Origin: Erwinia sp. JUb26
GTDB lineage: Bacteria > Pseudomonadota > Gammaproteobacteria > Enterobacterales > Enterobacteriaceae
NCBI RefSeq assembly: GCF_003751505.1
Contig: NZ_RJVB01000004.1
Coordinates: forward strand, 186,001 to 250,000
Length of the DNA stretch: 64,000 bases
Direction of reading: 5' to 3'
Part shown: in pieces, positions 34,149-43,578 of the stretch
How the letters are laid out: every line of letters starts with the position of its first letter
Numbering within the stretch: the stretch's first letter is position 1
Notes under the pieces: model-generated
What the model was told of the DNA's origin: nothing
Seen by the model: the letters and a program-made list of their open reading frames with translations, nothing else
The model's database searches: none
Made by a program: the position numbers and the translations under genes

Positions 34149-35169
34149 GCAGGCAATAGCTGAACAGGCAATCCGCTGGCTGCTTCGCCAGCAGGAAGGC
34201 CTGAGCCTGAGCGAACAGGAGGCGTTCCAGCGCTGGCTGCAAACCCCGGCCCACCGCGCAGAGTATGAAGACCTGAAGGGACTGTGGCAGCAAACGGCGG
34301 CCATCCCCGCCGGAGCGGTAGATCATCTGCGCCCTGCCCCCGTTCGCCGTACCTTCTGGCGGCCGGTGGTGTACGGCTGTGCACTGGTTCTGCTGGCGGC
34401 GGTGCTGTGGCTGCCGCTGCGCGATGAGTTTGCCGCCCCGGTTTACAGCGCCAGCTGGCAGACCGGTCGCGGCGAGATGCGCACCGTCGATCTCCCCGAC
34501 GGCAGTCGGATCTCGCTGGATGCCGGCACGCAGCTGACCGTGCGCTATTATCCCCGCCGCCGGGAAGTGGAGATGCCGCAGGGGCAGGCTTTTTTCCAGG
34601 TGGCACATAACCCGCAGCAGCCCTTTGCGGTGTTTAGCGGCCCGTCGCGCGTGACCGTGGTGGGTACCGAATTCAGCGTGCGCTACCTGCCGCATACCCT
34701 GAGCGGCGACGGCACCGATGTGGCGGTCCGCAGCGGCGCGGTGCGCGTTGGCCCGCGCGGCAGCTGGCAAAACGGCTGGTGGCGGGCGATGCAGCATTTA
34801 CATCTGCCGCAGGCCCGTGCGCATCTGGCCGTGCTCCACGCTTCCGAACGTGCGACAGGCGATGCTGAAGGGCGTCTGGTTAAGCGACCCCCCCTGCCTG
34901 CCGACAGCATCGCCGCCTGGCGCGATGACCGCATCGTGCTGGACAACGCGCGGCTGGACATGGCGCTGGCGGAGTTTGCCCGCTACGGCGAGGTGTCCAT
35001 CAAAGCGGATTCACCGACCGTTGCCGCGCTGAGGGTGAGCGGGAGTTTTGACACCGACCGCGCCGCGAGCTTTGCGAAATCGCTGCCGCTGGTGCTGCCG
35101 GTGAAAATAAAAACCATTAAAAATCAGCAAACTATTGTTTTATCCGCCGCTGAACAAAAAAATAATTAA
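34132..35169 (+). CDS. FecR-like membrane regulator (anti-sigma/sigma activator)
   Basis: Encodes 345 residues from the ATG at 34132 with GGGAGG eight bases upstream. The N-terminal cytosolic domain (AIRWLLRQQEGLSLSEQEAFQRWLQ) is the FecR sigma-binding module. A single transmembrane helix lies near residues 79-96 (VVYGCALVLLAAVLWLPL), followed by the periplasmic FecR domain (GEMRTVDLPDGSRISLDAGTQL; FFQVAHNPQQPFAVFSG) and a C-terminal STN-like part (ARLDMALAEFARYGEVSI). It should transmit the signal from the receptor's periplasmic domain to the sigma factor. Confidence 0.88.
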   Translation: MTTQDKQAIAEQAIRWLLRQQEGLSLSEQEAFQRWLQTPAHRAEYEDLKGLWQQTAAIPAGAVDHLRPAPVRRTFWRPVVYGCALVLLAAVLWLPLRDEFAAPVYSASWQTGRGEMRTVDLPDGSRISLDAGTQLTVRYYPRRREVEMPQGQAFFQVAHNPQQPFAVFSGPSRVTVVGTEFSVRYLPHTLSGDGTDVAVRSGAVRVGPRGSWQNGWWRAMQHLHLPQARAHLAVLHASERATGDAEGRLVKRPPLPADSIAAWRDDRIVLDNARLDMALAEFARYGEVSIKADSPTVAALRVSGSFDTDRAASFAKSLPLVLPVKIKTIKNQQTIVLSAAEQKNN

Positions 35170-35248
35170 AACGGACGTCAGGGTTTAGCCGTGCGCTGCG
35201 TCTTCAGAAGAGAATGATTATTATTCATCTTAAATCTGGGGATTATGA

Positions 35249-37597
35249 ATGGCCGTTTTTTCTGCTCTACGCTCGTTTCGTACACAGCACCTTGCCGTGA
35301 TGATTGCGGCAGCGCTGCCGGTCTGCAGCGCTTACGCGGCGTCAGCCCTGTCGGTTTCTCTGCCCGTGCAGCCGCTGTCAACGTCGCTGAACCAGCTGGC
35401 AAGGCTGGCGGGCGTTCAGCTGATTGCCGCTCCGGCATCGCTTGACGGCAAAATGGCCCCGGCGGTGAGCGGTTCGCTGTCGCTGGAAAGCGCCCTGGAC
35501 CGCGTGCTCCGCGGCAGCGGCCTGGCGTGGAAGCTGATCGGCGGCACCGTATCCATTACCCCTTCTGCCTCGAGTGACGGCACGCTGACCGTAACCGCCA
35601 GCGTGAATAACACCGACGCCGTGCCGCAGCAAACCCTCAGCGCCACCAAAACCGATACCCCGCTGATCGAAGTGCCGCAGTCGGTGTCGGTAATTACCCG
35701 TCAGCAGCTGGATCGCCAGAACGTGCAGACCGTTACCGAGGCGCTGCGCTACGTGCCGGGCGTGAAAACCGAAACCTACGGCGTCGATCCCAAGGGCTAC
35801 GACTGGATTTACATTCGCGGCTTCAACGCCCTGACCACCAACGACTATCGCGACGGTCTGCGCCAGCTGAACAACAGCTACAGCTATTTCCGCACCGAAC
35901 CCTACGCGCTGGAGCGTGTGGATATTGTCCGTGGTCCCTCTTCCACGTTGTTTGGCCTGGGCGATGCGGGCGGGATCATCAACCGCGTCAGCAAAATGCC
36001 GGACGCGCGCGGCGTGCATGAAGTGGAAGTGCAGCTGGGGAATTTCAACCGCCGCCAGGCGCAGTTTGATATGAGCGACAAGCTTGACGAGGACGGCGAG
36101 TGGCTGTATCGCGTGGTCGGCCTGGCGCGCGACAGCGATACCCAGTTCCAGTATCGTGACGGGCCGCACGTGGAAGACAACCGCGTTTACCTGGCGCCAA
36201 CGGTGACCTGGATCCCCTCTGCGGACACCAGCCTGACCCTGCGCGCTGATTACCTGCGCGACACCTCCGGCGGCACCATTGCCGTACTCACCACGCCGGG
36301 CGGCAAAGCCACCGACACGCTGCTGGGTGACTACAGCTACAACCGCTTCCGCCAGGAGCAGTACAGCGTTGGCTACGAATTCAGCCAGCAGCTGACTGAG
36401 AGCGTCAAGTTCCGCCAGAACCTGCGCTACGGCCAGACCGACACGATCTTAAATAACCTGCTGGCGGGCGATCCGGACTTCACTACGGACAGCGTCTCGC
36501 GCAACGCCATTCGGTTTGACGAGCACATGAAGGCCTTTAACCTCGACAACCAGCTGCAGATGGATTTCAACACGGCGTCGGTCGCGCACACGCTGCTGGC
36601 CGGGGTGGATTACAGCTGGCTGGACGGGAACGCCAAACGCTTCAGCGCGGTGGCACCGGCCCTGAGCCTGAGCAACCCGGTCTACGGGCTGGATATTGCT
36701 GACCCGACCAACGCGGTGAACAACAACGATCAAACCACCCAGCAGCTGGGCGTCTATCTGCAGGATCAAATCCACCTGACGGACCAGTGGCTGTTAACGC
36801 TGGGCGGGCGCCATGACGATATCAGCATGCGCACGCAGAACAACCTGACCAGCAGCACCTCGTGGATCGATAAAGACGCCTGGACCGGCCGTGCGGGGCT
36901 GACGTATCTGGTCGGCAACGGACTGGCGCCGTACATCAGCTACGCCGAGTCGTTTGTGCCCAACAGCGGCACCGACAGCCAGAACCGCACCTTCGATCCC
37001 AGCAAGGCGCACCAGTATGAGGTGGGGGTGAAATACCAGCCGGACAGCAACCTGCTGATGACCCTGGCCGCGTTTGAAATCACCAAATCCAACGTGCTGA
37101 CCAATGAGATCGTCAACGGCAGCGCAACCGGCTATCAGGTCGCCTCCGGCGAAGTGCGTTCCCGTGGGATCGAGTGGGAAACCCAGGCGAAGCTGACGGA
37201 TAACCTTGATGCGCTGGCGTCTTACAGCTGGACCGATGCAGAAATCACCAAAAGCAACAACGGTGACGAAGGGAAACAGCAGGCGAACGTGCCGAAGAAT
37301 ATGGCCTCAGCCTGGATTAACTACGGTTTCCACCAGGGGGTGTTTGACGGGCTGATGCTGAGCACCGGCGTGCGCTACGTCGGCAGCATGTACGGTGATA
37401 ACGCCAACACCATCCAGGTGAAGAACTTCACCCTGATGGATGCCGGTGCGAAATACCAGGTGAACAAAAATATCCAGGTCGGCGTTAACGTTCAGAACCT
37501 GTTCGATCGCCACTACGTAGGCACCTGCGACGGCGATACCAGCTGCTATCCGGGTCAGGAGCGCACCTTTATTGGTTCGTTGAAACTGAACTTCTGA
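35249..37597 (+). CDS. TonB-dependent siderophore receptor with signalling domain
   Basis: A 782-residue outer-membrane receptor. Order of parts: signal peptide (to about residue 30, SAYAA); STN/secretin-like signalling domain (residues 35-105, LPVQPLSTSLNQLARLAGVQLIA); plug domain with TonB-box region and PQSVSVITRQQLDRQNVQTVTEALRYVPGV; then a barrel ending SLKLNF with the terminal phenylalanine required for assembly. The IRGFNALTTNDYRDGLRQL and RVDIVRGPSSTLFGLGDAGGIIN segments are the standard siderophore-receptor plug motifs. The extra STN domain pairs it with the FecR-like protein. A ferric hydroxamate-type siderophore is plausible because the partner genes resemble FhuD and FhuB; the exact ligand is not readable. 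Confidence 0.9.
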   Translation: MAVFSALRSFRTQHLAVMIAAALPVCSAYAASALSVSLPVQPLSTSLNQLARLAGVQLIAAPASLDGKMAPAVSGSLSLESALDRVLRGSGLAWKLIGGTVSITPSASSDGTLTVTASVNNTDAVPQQTLSATKTDTPLIEVPQSVSVITRQQLDRQNVQTVTEALRYVPGVKTETYGVDPKGYDWIYIRGFNALTTNDYRDGLRQLNNSYSYFRTEPYALERVDIVRGPSSTLFGLGDAGGIINRVSKMPDARGVHEVEVQLGNFNRRQAQFDMSDKLDEDGEWLYRVVGLARDSDTQFQYRDGPHVEDNRVYLAPTVTWIPSADTSLTLRADYLRDTSGGTIAVLTTPGGKATDTLLGDYSYNRFRQEQYSVGYEFSQQLTESVKFRQNLRYGQTDTILNNLLAGDPDFTTDSVSRNAIRFDEHMKAFNLDNQLQMDFNTASVAHTLLAGVDYSWLDGNAKRFSAVAPALSLSNPVYGLDIADPTNAVNNNDQTTQQLGVYLQDQIHLTDQWLLTLGGRHDDISMRTQNNLTSSTSWIDKDAWTGRAGLTYLVGNGLAPYISYAESFVPNSGTDSQNRTFDPSKAHQYEVGVKYQPDSNLLMTLAAFEITKSNVLTNEIVNGSATGYQVASGEVRSRGIEWETQAKLTDNLDALASYSWTDAEITKSNNGDEGKQQANVPKNMASAWINYGFHQGVFDGLMLSTGVRYVGSMYGDNANTIQVKNFTLMDAGAKYQVNKNIQVGVNVQNLFDRHYVGTCDGDTSCYPGQERTFIGSLKLNF

Positions 37598-38481
37598 TGC
37601 CGGAGTTTAGCCGCCGTGGCTGTCTGAAAATGCTGTTGATGCTGCCGCTGGCGGCGCGTGCGGGTCTGCCAGTGATGGATCCGCATCGTATCGTGGCGAT
37701 TAACTGGGCGGCGGCGGAAACGCTGCTCAGTATCGGCGTGACGCCGCTGGCGATTTCGGATACCGGCTATTTTCGCCGGCGCATCCCGCAGCCGGCGTTG
37801 CCTGCCGGCGTGCAGGACATCGGGCCGTTCTGGGAACCCAATATGGAACTGCTCGACGCCCTGGGGCCTTCGCTGATTCTCAGCGATGTGCTATCCGCGC
37901 CGGTGATGGCCAAAATGGCGGCCATTGCCCCGCTGGAAACGGTCACGGCCTGGTATGCCTCGGGCAATCCGTGGCAGGCGCTGCACGACTGGACGCAGCA
38001 AACCGGGGCGCGGCTGGGCGCTGAGGCCGCCGCCGCGCGCTGGCTGCAGCAGGTGGAGGAGGAACTCAACGACTTACGCCTGCGTCTCGCGGCACGCCAG
38101 CAGGCGCGGGTGCTGGTGATGGTGCTGGATCAGGACGGCAGGTACGCGACGATCTACGGCCGCGGCAGCCTGGCGGATGCGGTTATCCGCCAGCTTGGCC
38201 TGCGTAACGCCTGGCAAAAAGCGGTCAACGCTGCGCACATTGCCCGGGTACGCATCGAGGAACTGGCGGATCTGCCCTGCGACCGGCTGTTTTACACCGA
38301 GCTGCCCACGGTGATGACGCGGCTGAGGCGCGCCAGGCAGCCCGACGGCCTGTGGCAGCAGCTGCCGCTGTTTAAAAGTGACCGCGTCACGCATCTGGAC
38401 CGTTTTTTCCCGTTTGGCGGACTGGCGACCGGGCTGGCGCTGGCCGGGGATATGACCCGGGCGCTGGAGGCGGAGCAATGA
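37597..38481 (+). CDS. FhuD-like periplasmic siderophore-binding protein
   Basis: A 294-residue class III periplasmic binding protein. The N-terminus MPEFSRRGCLKMLLMLPLAA carries a twin-arginine-type export signal (SRRGCLK), as FhuD has in E. coli. Mature features are RIVAINWAAAETLLSIGVTPLAI, EPNMELLDALGPSLIL and a C-terminal HLDRFFPFGGLATGLALA. It overlaps the receptor stop by one base and the permease start by four, so the three are co-translated. It should carry the ferric siderophore to the fused permease. Confidence 0.85.
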   Translation: MPEFSRRGCLKMLLMLPLAARAGLPVMDPHRIVAINWAAAETLLSIGVTPLAISDTGYFRRRIPQPALPAGVQDIGPFWEPNMELLDALGPSLILSDVLSAPVMAKMAAIAPLETVTAWYASGNPWQALHDWTQQTGARLGAEAAAARWLQQVEEELNDLRLRLAARQQARVLVMVLDQDGRYATIYGRGSLADAVIRQLGLRNAWQKAVNAAHIARVRIEELADLPCDRLFYTELPTVMTRLRRARQPDGLWQQLPLFKSDRVTHLDRFFPFGGLATGLALAGDMTRALEAEQ

Positions 38482-40400
38482 AGTCCGTTACCGCCGCCGT
38501 TATTCTGCTTCTCTGCTTTGCCGCCGCGCTGGCCTGCGTGGCGATCAATTATTTCGCGCTGATGGCACGCTACCCGCCGTCGCTTTCAAGCCTGCTACTG
38601 GACCAGAGCTTTCTGCCGCGCGTTGCGGTCAGCCTGCTGTGCGGCGCGGGCCTGGCGCTGGCCGGATTACTGTTTCAGCAGGTGCTGCAAAACCCGCTGG
38701 CGGAGCCGGGCACGCTTGGCGTGGCCGCCGGGGCTAACCTGGCGATGTCCGCCGCCCTGGTCTTCGCGCCCGGTCTACTGACCCTCGGCCTGCCCGTTCT
38801 GGCGCTCTCCGGCTCGGCAATCGCCGTTCTGCTGTTAATGAAACTCACCGCCGGTCGTCGCTTCGCACCGCTCAGCGTGATCCTGGTGGGGATGGTGCTC
38901 AGCCTGTACGGCAACTCGCTGAATACCCTGCTGGTGCTTTTTAATCACGATTACCTCAGCGATCTGTTCAGCTGGCAGGCCGGCGCGTTAACGCAAAGCG
39001 GCTGGCGCAGCGGTATCGTTCTGGCGTTCGCGCTGTGCGCAGCACTGTTAATCAGCCTACTGTTGAACAGGCCGCTGACCGTTCTTAGCCTGTCGGAGCA
39101 GCAGGCCAGCGCGCTGGGGATTTCGGTGGTGAAGGTGCGAATTGCGGCACTGAGCGTGGCGGTGGTGCTCAGCGCCATCATCACCAGCCAGGTGGGGATT
39201 ATCAGCTTTATCGGCCTGGCCGCGCCTGCCATCGTCAGGGCCAGCGGCATCCGGCGCTTTCAGCATCAGCTCTTCGTCACGGTGATGTCCGGCGCGGTGA
39301 TGCTGACGCTGGTCGATCAGCTGGCGCTGCATTTTTCCCCCGCCGCCGGGGATATTCCGGCGGGGGCGGTCACCGCCCTGCTCAGCGCACCGCTGCTGCT
39401 GGTACTGCTGTTACGCCAGCGGGTAACGGGATCGCCCGTCGTGCAGCCTGCCGCCCCGGCCGTCGCCGATTTTAAAACCCGTCAGCTGGGCATTCTGCTG
39501 CTGCTGTTAGCGCTGGCGCTGCCCGCCTCGCTGTGGCTTAACCGGGAACCGCCGGGCGCGCTGACTTCACACCTGCTGGCCTGGCGCTGGCCGAGAATAA
39601 CCGGTGCGCTCTGTGCCGGGATGATGCTGGCCTGTGCGGGCGTGCTGATCCAGCGGCTGACCGGCAACGTCATGGCCAGCCCGGAGCTGACCGGCATCAG
39701 CAGCGGAGCCGCGCTGGCGGTGCTGCTGACCGTGCTGCTGACGCCGCTGCCGATGACCTTTATGCTGCCATCGGCAATCGTGGGCAGCCTGTTGGTGATG
39801 CTGCTGCTGTTTGTATTTGGCGCACGCAGCCGGTTTAACCCGCAGAAGGTGGTGCTGATCGGCCTGAGCCTGACCAGCCTCGCCGGCGCGCTGAATACGA
39901 TCCTGATGCTGAGCGGGGATCCGCGTGCGCTGATGCTGCTGAACTGGAGCACCGGCTCCACCGCCGGAATTGACGTGCACATGGCCGTTGAATCGGTGAT
40001 TGCCGCTGCCGTGCTGTGCCCGCTGGCGCTGCTGATGCAGCGCTGGCTGCAGCTGCTCGGCCTCGGCCAACTGACCGCGCAGTCGCTGGGAGTCAGCCTG
40101 CGCCGGACTAACCTGCTGGTGCTGCTGCTGATATCCCTGCTCACCGCCGCCGGGACGCTGCTGGTGGGGCCGCTGAGCTTTATCGGCCTGCTGGCCCCGC
40201 AGTGCGCCAGGTCGCTGGGCGCGCGGGCGCTGCGACATCAGCTTTGTGCCGCCGCGCTGATTGGCGGAACGCTGATGGTGCTGGCCGACTGGCTGGGGCG
40301 CAATATCGCCTGGCCCTGGCCGGTTTCCGCCGGGCTTCTCACCGCATTTATCGGTGCGCCCTGGTTTCTGTGGCAGTTTTCCAGGAAGGCGAGCCGCTAG
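38478..40400 (+). CDS. FhuB-like fused FecCD permease
   Basis: A 640-residue inner-membrane protein with two FecCD-type permease halves, as in FhuB. Each half has about ten hydrophobic segments and a coupling region: GLAGLLFQQVLQNPLAEPGTLGVAAGANL in the first and ACAGVLIQRLTGNVMASPELTGISSGAAL in the second, with VGPLSFIGLLAPQCAR near the end. No ATPase gene (FhuC) follows: the next gene is on the other strand and overlaps by four bases. An ATPase encoded elsewhere must energise it. Confidence 0.9.
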   Translation: MKSVTAAVILLLCFAAALACVAINYFALMARYPPSLSSLLLDQSFLPRVAVSLLCGAGLALAGLLFQQVLQNPLAEPGTLGVAAGANLAMSAALVFAPGLLTLGLPVLALSGSAIAVLLLMKLTAGRRFAPLSVILVGMVLSLYGNSLNTLLVLFNHDYLSDLFSWQAGALTQSGWRSGIVLAFALCAALLISLLLNRPLTVLSLSEQQASALGISVVKVRIAALSVAVVLSAIITSQVGIISFIGLAAPAIVRASGIRRFQHQLFVTVMSGAVMLTLVDQLALHFSPAAGDIPAGAVTALLSAPLLLVLLLRQRVTGSPVVQPAAPAVADFKTRQLGILLLLLALALPASLWLNREPPGALTSHLLAWRWPRITGALCAGMMLACAGVLIQRLTGNVMASPELTGISSGAALAVLLTVLLTPLPMTFMLPSAIVGSLLVMLLLFVFGARSRFNPQKVVLIGLSLTSLAGALNTILMLSGDPRALMLLNWSTGSTAGIDVHMAVESVIAAAVLCPLALLMQRWLQLLGLGQLTAQSLGVSLRRTNLLVLLLISLLTAAGTLLVGPLSFIGLLAPQCARSLGARALRHQLCAAALIGGTLMVLADWLGRNIAWPWPVSAGLLTAFIGAPWFLWQFSRKASR

Positions 40401-41062
40401 GCCTTTTTGAAATAGTGGTCGGTGAGGATTTCCGCGCCGTCATCGATCGCTTTCAGAATCAGCTTTTCGCAGGTTTCCCCATCGCCCGTCTCTAACGCGT
40501 CCAGCAGCAGGTCGTAGTTATGATGCCCCTGCGCCATCTCCGTTGACTGCGGGTAGAGGTAGTTAAAGCAGGGGCCAATCTGCACCCACAGCTGCTCGAT
40601 GATCGCCTCCAGCGTCGGCATTTTCGCACAGGCGTAGAGCGTAAACCGAAACGCGCGGTTGGCTTCCAGCGCCGTTTCAACGTCACCGTTCAGCTTGGCC
40701 TGCATAAAGCGCGTGCAGAGTTTTTTTAACGCCGTCAGCTGCTTTTTTGTCACCAGCGGCGCGGCGGTCCTTACCGCCAACCCTTCAAGCTGCTTACGGA
40801 TCAGCGTAATCTCCTGATAGCGCGCCAGCGAGATCTCCGGCACCAGAAACGCCGCCGCGGGCGTGGCGTCCAGCGCCCCGGCGGAAACCAGACGCAGCAG
40901 CGCTTCGCGCACCGGCGTGATGCTGGTCCCCAGCTGTGCCGCCAGATCGCGGGTCACCAGCCTGGCACCCGGCTTCAACTTCCCCACAATCAGCGCGCTG
41001 CGCAGCGTGGATTCAATCTGCGCGGTCAGGCTCATTCGCTGCGCTTTTTCCATCTCAATCAT
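40397..41062 (-). CDS. GntR-family (FCD) regulator of the peptide/sulfur locus
   Basis: A 221-residue GntR regulator of the FadR/FCD subfamily. The winged helix is in residues 10-75 (IVGKLKPGARLVTRDLAAQLGTSITPVREALLRLVSAGAL), and an all-helical FCD ligand domain follows (LEGLAVRTAAPLVTKKQL, then TALEANRAFRFTLYACAKMPTL). It is divergent from the transporter operon at 41227, and its probable site (ATATATCATGTATT) lies in the shared promoter and again before the fused ATPase gene at 50276. It probably represses both until an amino-acid-like ligand binds. Start could also be at the second methionine. Confidence 0.85.
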   Translation of the reverse strand: MIEMEKAQRMSLTAQIESTLRSALIVGKLKPGARLVTRDLAAQLGTSITPVREALLRLVSAGALDATPAAAFLVPEISLARYQEITLIRKQLEGLAVRTAAPLVTKKQLTALKKLCTRFMQAKLNGDVETALEANRAFRFTLYACAKMPTLEAIIEQLWVQIGPCFNYLYPQSTEMAQGHHNYDLLLDALETGDGETCEKLILKAIDDGAEILTDHYFKKA

Positions 41063-41139
41063 GCTGTTTAGTCCTTTCCCGGATATCGCAAATGGTTATT
41101 TAATTTTAATGTTTTATTGCTACTCAACCTGATTATAGG

Positions 41140-41153
41140 ATATATCATGTATT
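41140..41153. promoter_or_regulatory. shared 14-bp site, promoter of the transporter operon
   Basis: ATATATCATGTATT lies between the GntR gene and the binding-protein gene. The identical fourteen bases occur in inverted orientation at 50304-50317 before the fused ATPase gene. The AT-rich, roughly palindromic shape fits FCD-type GntR operators. Confidence 0.6.
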
Positions 41154-41226
41154 ACAAAAACACAGCATTGTCCTCACAGTATTCACTCTTTTCACTACCT
41201 TGCCGATGGCAATTTGGGAAAACGTT

Positions 41227-42720
41227 ATGAGACTACCTGCAGTGAAGTTTGCCACTACCGCATTGCTTTTTGCTCTGCTGCCCGCCGGTGTGCAGGCGGC
41301 GGAGATCACCATTGGCCAGGCGGCATCCGCCACAGCGATGGATCCCGGTTTTCTGAAAGAATCCGCCACGCTGGTGGATAATATCTTCGATACCCTGGTA
41401 CGTCGCGGGGACGACATGTCGCTGCAGCCGGGCCTGGCAACCGAATGGAAAGCGGTGGACGCCACCACCTGGCTGTTCACCCTGCGCCCGGGCGTGAAGT
41501 TTACCGACGGCGAGCCGGTGAATGCCGAAGCGGTGAAGTTCTCCATCGACCGTATTCTCGACCCCGCTAACCACGCGCCCACCATCTCCTACATTCGCAC
41601 GATTAAATCCGTTGAGGCGGTCGGCGATAATCAGGTCCGCATTACCACCAACGGCCCGGATCCGCTGCTGCCAACGCGGATGAGCCGCTATCCGGCCTAT
41701 ATCGTCCCGCCTGCCTACGTGAAGAAAGTCGGGGCCAGCGAGTTTGCCCGCAAGCCGGTCGGCAGCGGTGCCTACAGGCTGGAAAGCTTTATTCCGGATG
41801 AAAAAGTGGTGATGGTTGCCAATGACACCTACTGGCGCGGCAAACCGACCATCGATAAGGTCACCTGGCGTCCGATCCCGGAAGCGACCGCGCGCCTTAC
41901 CGCGCTGCTGACCGGCGAAGTCCAGCTGATTGAGAACGTACCGGCCGATCTGGTTCCGGCGCTGAAAAATCGCCCGAACGTGGAACTGGAGCAGGTGAAA
42001 GGCGGTGGCCTGACCATCTATCTTGGTCTGAAGGATGAGGAAAAACCGCTTAACGACGTGCGCGTTCGCCAGGCCCTGTCGCTGGCGCTGAACCGCCAGG
42101 CCTATACCCAGCAGCTTCTGCACGGATTCGGTACGCCGACCGGCACCACCGCCGGGGCGAATGACTTTGGCTATCTGCCGGTGCCTTCAACCGTACAGGA
42201 CGTGGCAAAAGCGAAGTACCTGCTGGCGGAAGCCGGTTACCCGAACGGCTTCACCCTGCGCTTCCAGGCACCGCGCCGCTATATCGCCAGCGCCGACGTG
42301 GCGCAGGCCATCGTGCAGGATCTGGCGGCCATCGGCGTGAAAGCCCAGCTGGAAGTGCCGGAGTGGTCGGTCTACACCCAGCAGGTGGCGGCGCAGAAGC
42401 AGGCTCCGGTTTATATGCTGGCCTGGGGCTCAACGCAGACCCTGGATGCCGACGCCGCGCTGTTCCCGATCCTGCGCAGCGGCGAGCCGTACTCCACCGT
42501 GCATGATGCCGAACTCGATAAGCTGCTGGACCAGAGCCGCCAGATTGTTGATCCCGCAGCGCGTAAAAAGGTGCTGGAACAGATCCAGCAGCGCGTCGCC
42601 GACCAGCAGCCGCTGCTGCCGCTGTATCGCGAGGATACCCTCTACGCGCACAGCAATTCGCTGGTGTTCAAAGGCCGCGTGGATGCCCGCATCCCCCTGT
42701 ATGACCTGAGGCTGAAATGA
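41227..42720 (+). CDS. peptide/opine-type ABC substrate-binding protein (family 5)
   Basis: Encodes 497 residues from the ATG at 41227 (MRLPAVKFATTALLFALLPA signal peptide, cleavage near VQAAE). It belongs to the DppA/OppA family: DPGFLKESATLVDNIFDTLVRRG opening, WLFTLRPGVKFTDGEPVNAEAVKFS, and RQALSLALNRQAYTQQLLHG. The upstream in-frame start at 41200 would spoil the signal peptide. First gene of a seven-gene forward operon whose later members are hydrolase and sulfur-metabolism enzymes, so the ligand may be a small peptide or modified amino acid containing sulfur. Confidence 0.88.
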   Translation: MRLPAVKFATTALLFALLPAGVQAAEITIGQAASATAMDPGFLKESATLVDNIFDTLVRRGDDMSLQPGLATEWKAVDATTWLFTLRPGVKFTDGEPVNAEAVKFSIDRILDPANHAPTISYIRTIKSVEAVGDNQVRITTNGPDPLLPTRMSRYPAYIVPPAYVKKVGASEFARKPVGSGAYRLESFIPDEKVVMVANDTYWRGKPTIDKVTWRPIPEATARLTALLTGEVQLIENVPADLVPALKNRPNVELEQVKGGGLTIYLGLKDEEKPLNDVRVRQALSLALNRQAYTQQLLHGFGTPTGTTAGANDFGYLPVPSTVQDVAKAKYLLAEAGYPNGFTLRFQAPRRYIASADVAQAIVQDLAAIGVKAQLEVPEWSVYTQQVAAQKQAPVYMLAWGSTQTLDADAALFPILRSGEPYSTVHDAELDKLLDQSRQIVDPAARKKVLEQIQQRVADQQPLLPLYREDTLYAHSNSLVFKGRVDARIPLYDLRLK

Positions 42721-43577
42721 TCGCACCGACCGCCGTGCTGCGCCGTCGCCCAAGGCGACTGATCTATGGGGATGCCGTGATTGGCGCGACCCTGCTGATC
42801 GCGGTTATCGCCGCCGCACTGCTGTCGCCGTGGCTGCCTCTGCCCGATGCGTTAAGTAATAATCTGCTGGAAATCTTCCTGCCGCCGGGTAGCCCCGGCG
42901 CGCAGGGCACCCACTGGCTGGGCACCGACCAGCTGGGCCGCGATCTGCTGTCGCGCATACTTTCCGGTACGCGGCTTTCGCTGGTGGTGGTGGTGCTGTC
43001 GGCGCTGATCGGGGCGGTGATTGGCACCACGCTGGGGATGATTGCCGGCTACCTCGGCGGCTGGGTCGATGCGCTGCTGATGCGGCTGATTGACATCCAG
43101 CTGGCCATTCCGTTTATTTTGCTGATCCTGCTGGTGATTGCCCTGATGGGGGCGTCGTTGACCAATATCATTGTGATTATGGGCTGCACCAGCTGGGCGA
43201 TCTATGCCCGCGTGGCCCGCGCTAAAACGCTGGAAATCCGCGAGCTGGAATATATACAGGCGGCGCGGGCGATGGATTTTTCAACCCTGCGCATCCTGTT
43301 CCGCCACATTCTGCCGAATCTGTTTACCCCGCTGGTGGTGCTGCTGACGCTGGATATTCCCCGGCTGATCGTGCTGGAAGCCTCGGTCGGTTTTCTCGGC
43401 ATGGGCATTCAGCCACCCACGCCGACGCTGGGCAATCTGATTGGTGAAGGGCGCTCCTATATGCTGCTGTCGCAGTGGCTGGTGCTCTATCCGGGGCTGG
43501 TGATTGCCGCTCTGGTGATTGGCTGCAACCTGCTGGGCGATGCCCTGCTGCGCCGCACGCACACGAGGCTGGATTAA
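42717..43577 (+). CDS. Dpp/Opp-type ABC permease (DppC family)
   Basis: A 286-residue inner-membrane permease with an N-terminal extracytoplasmic stretch (PPGSPGAQGTHWLGTDQLGRDLLSRILSGTRLSL, the DppC/OppC hallmark) and six helices. The EAA loop is AARAMDFSTLRILFRHILPNLFTPLVV. It overlaps the binding-protein stop by four bases and precedes a DppB-type partner. The order C-then-B is the reverse of the common arrangement. Confidence 0.9.
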   Translation: MIAPTAVLRRRPRRLIYGDAVIGATLLIAVIAAALLSPWLPLPDALSNNLLEIFLPPGSPGAQGTHWLGTDQLGRDLLSRILSGTRLSLVVVVLSALIGAVIGTTLGMIAGYLGGWVDALLMRLIDIQLAIPFILLILLVIALMGASLTNIIVIMGCTSWAIYARVARAKTLEIRELEYIQAARAMDFSTLRILFRHILPNLFTPLVVLLTLDIPRLIVLEASVGFLGMGIQPPTPTLGNLIGEGRSYMLLSQWLVLYPGLVIAALVIGCNLLGDALLRRTHTRLD

Positions 43578-43578
43578 G

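Noticed and set aside
39567..40238. Reverse frames of about 220 codons opposite the FhuB-like gene
   Set aside because: Gln/Arg/His-rich translation is the usual shadow of a leucine-rich membrane gene.
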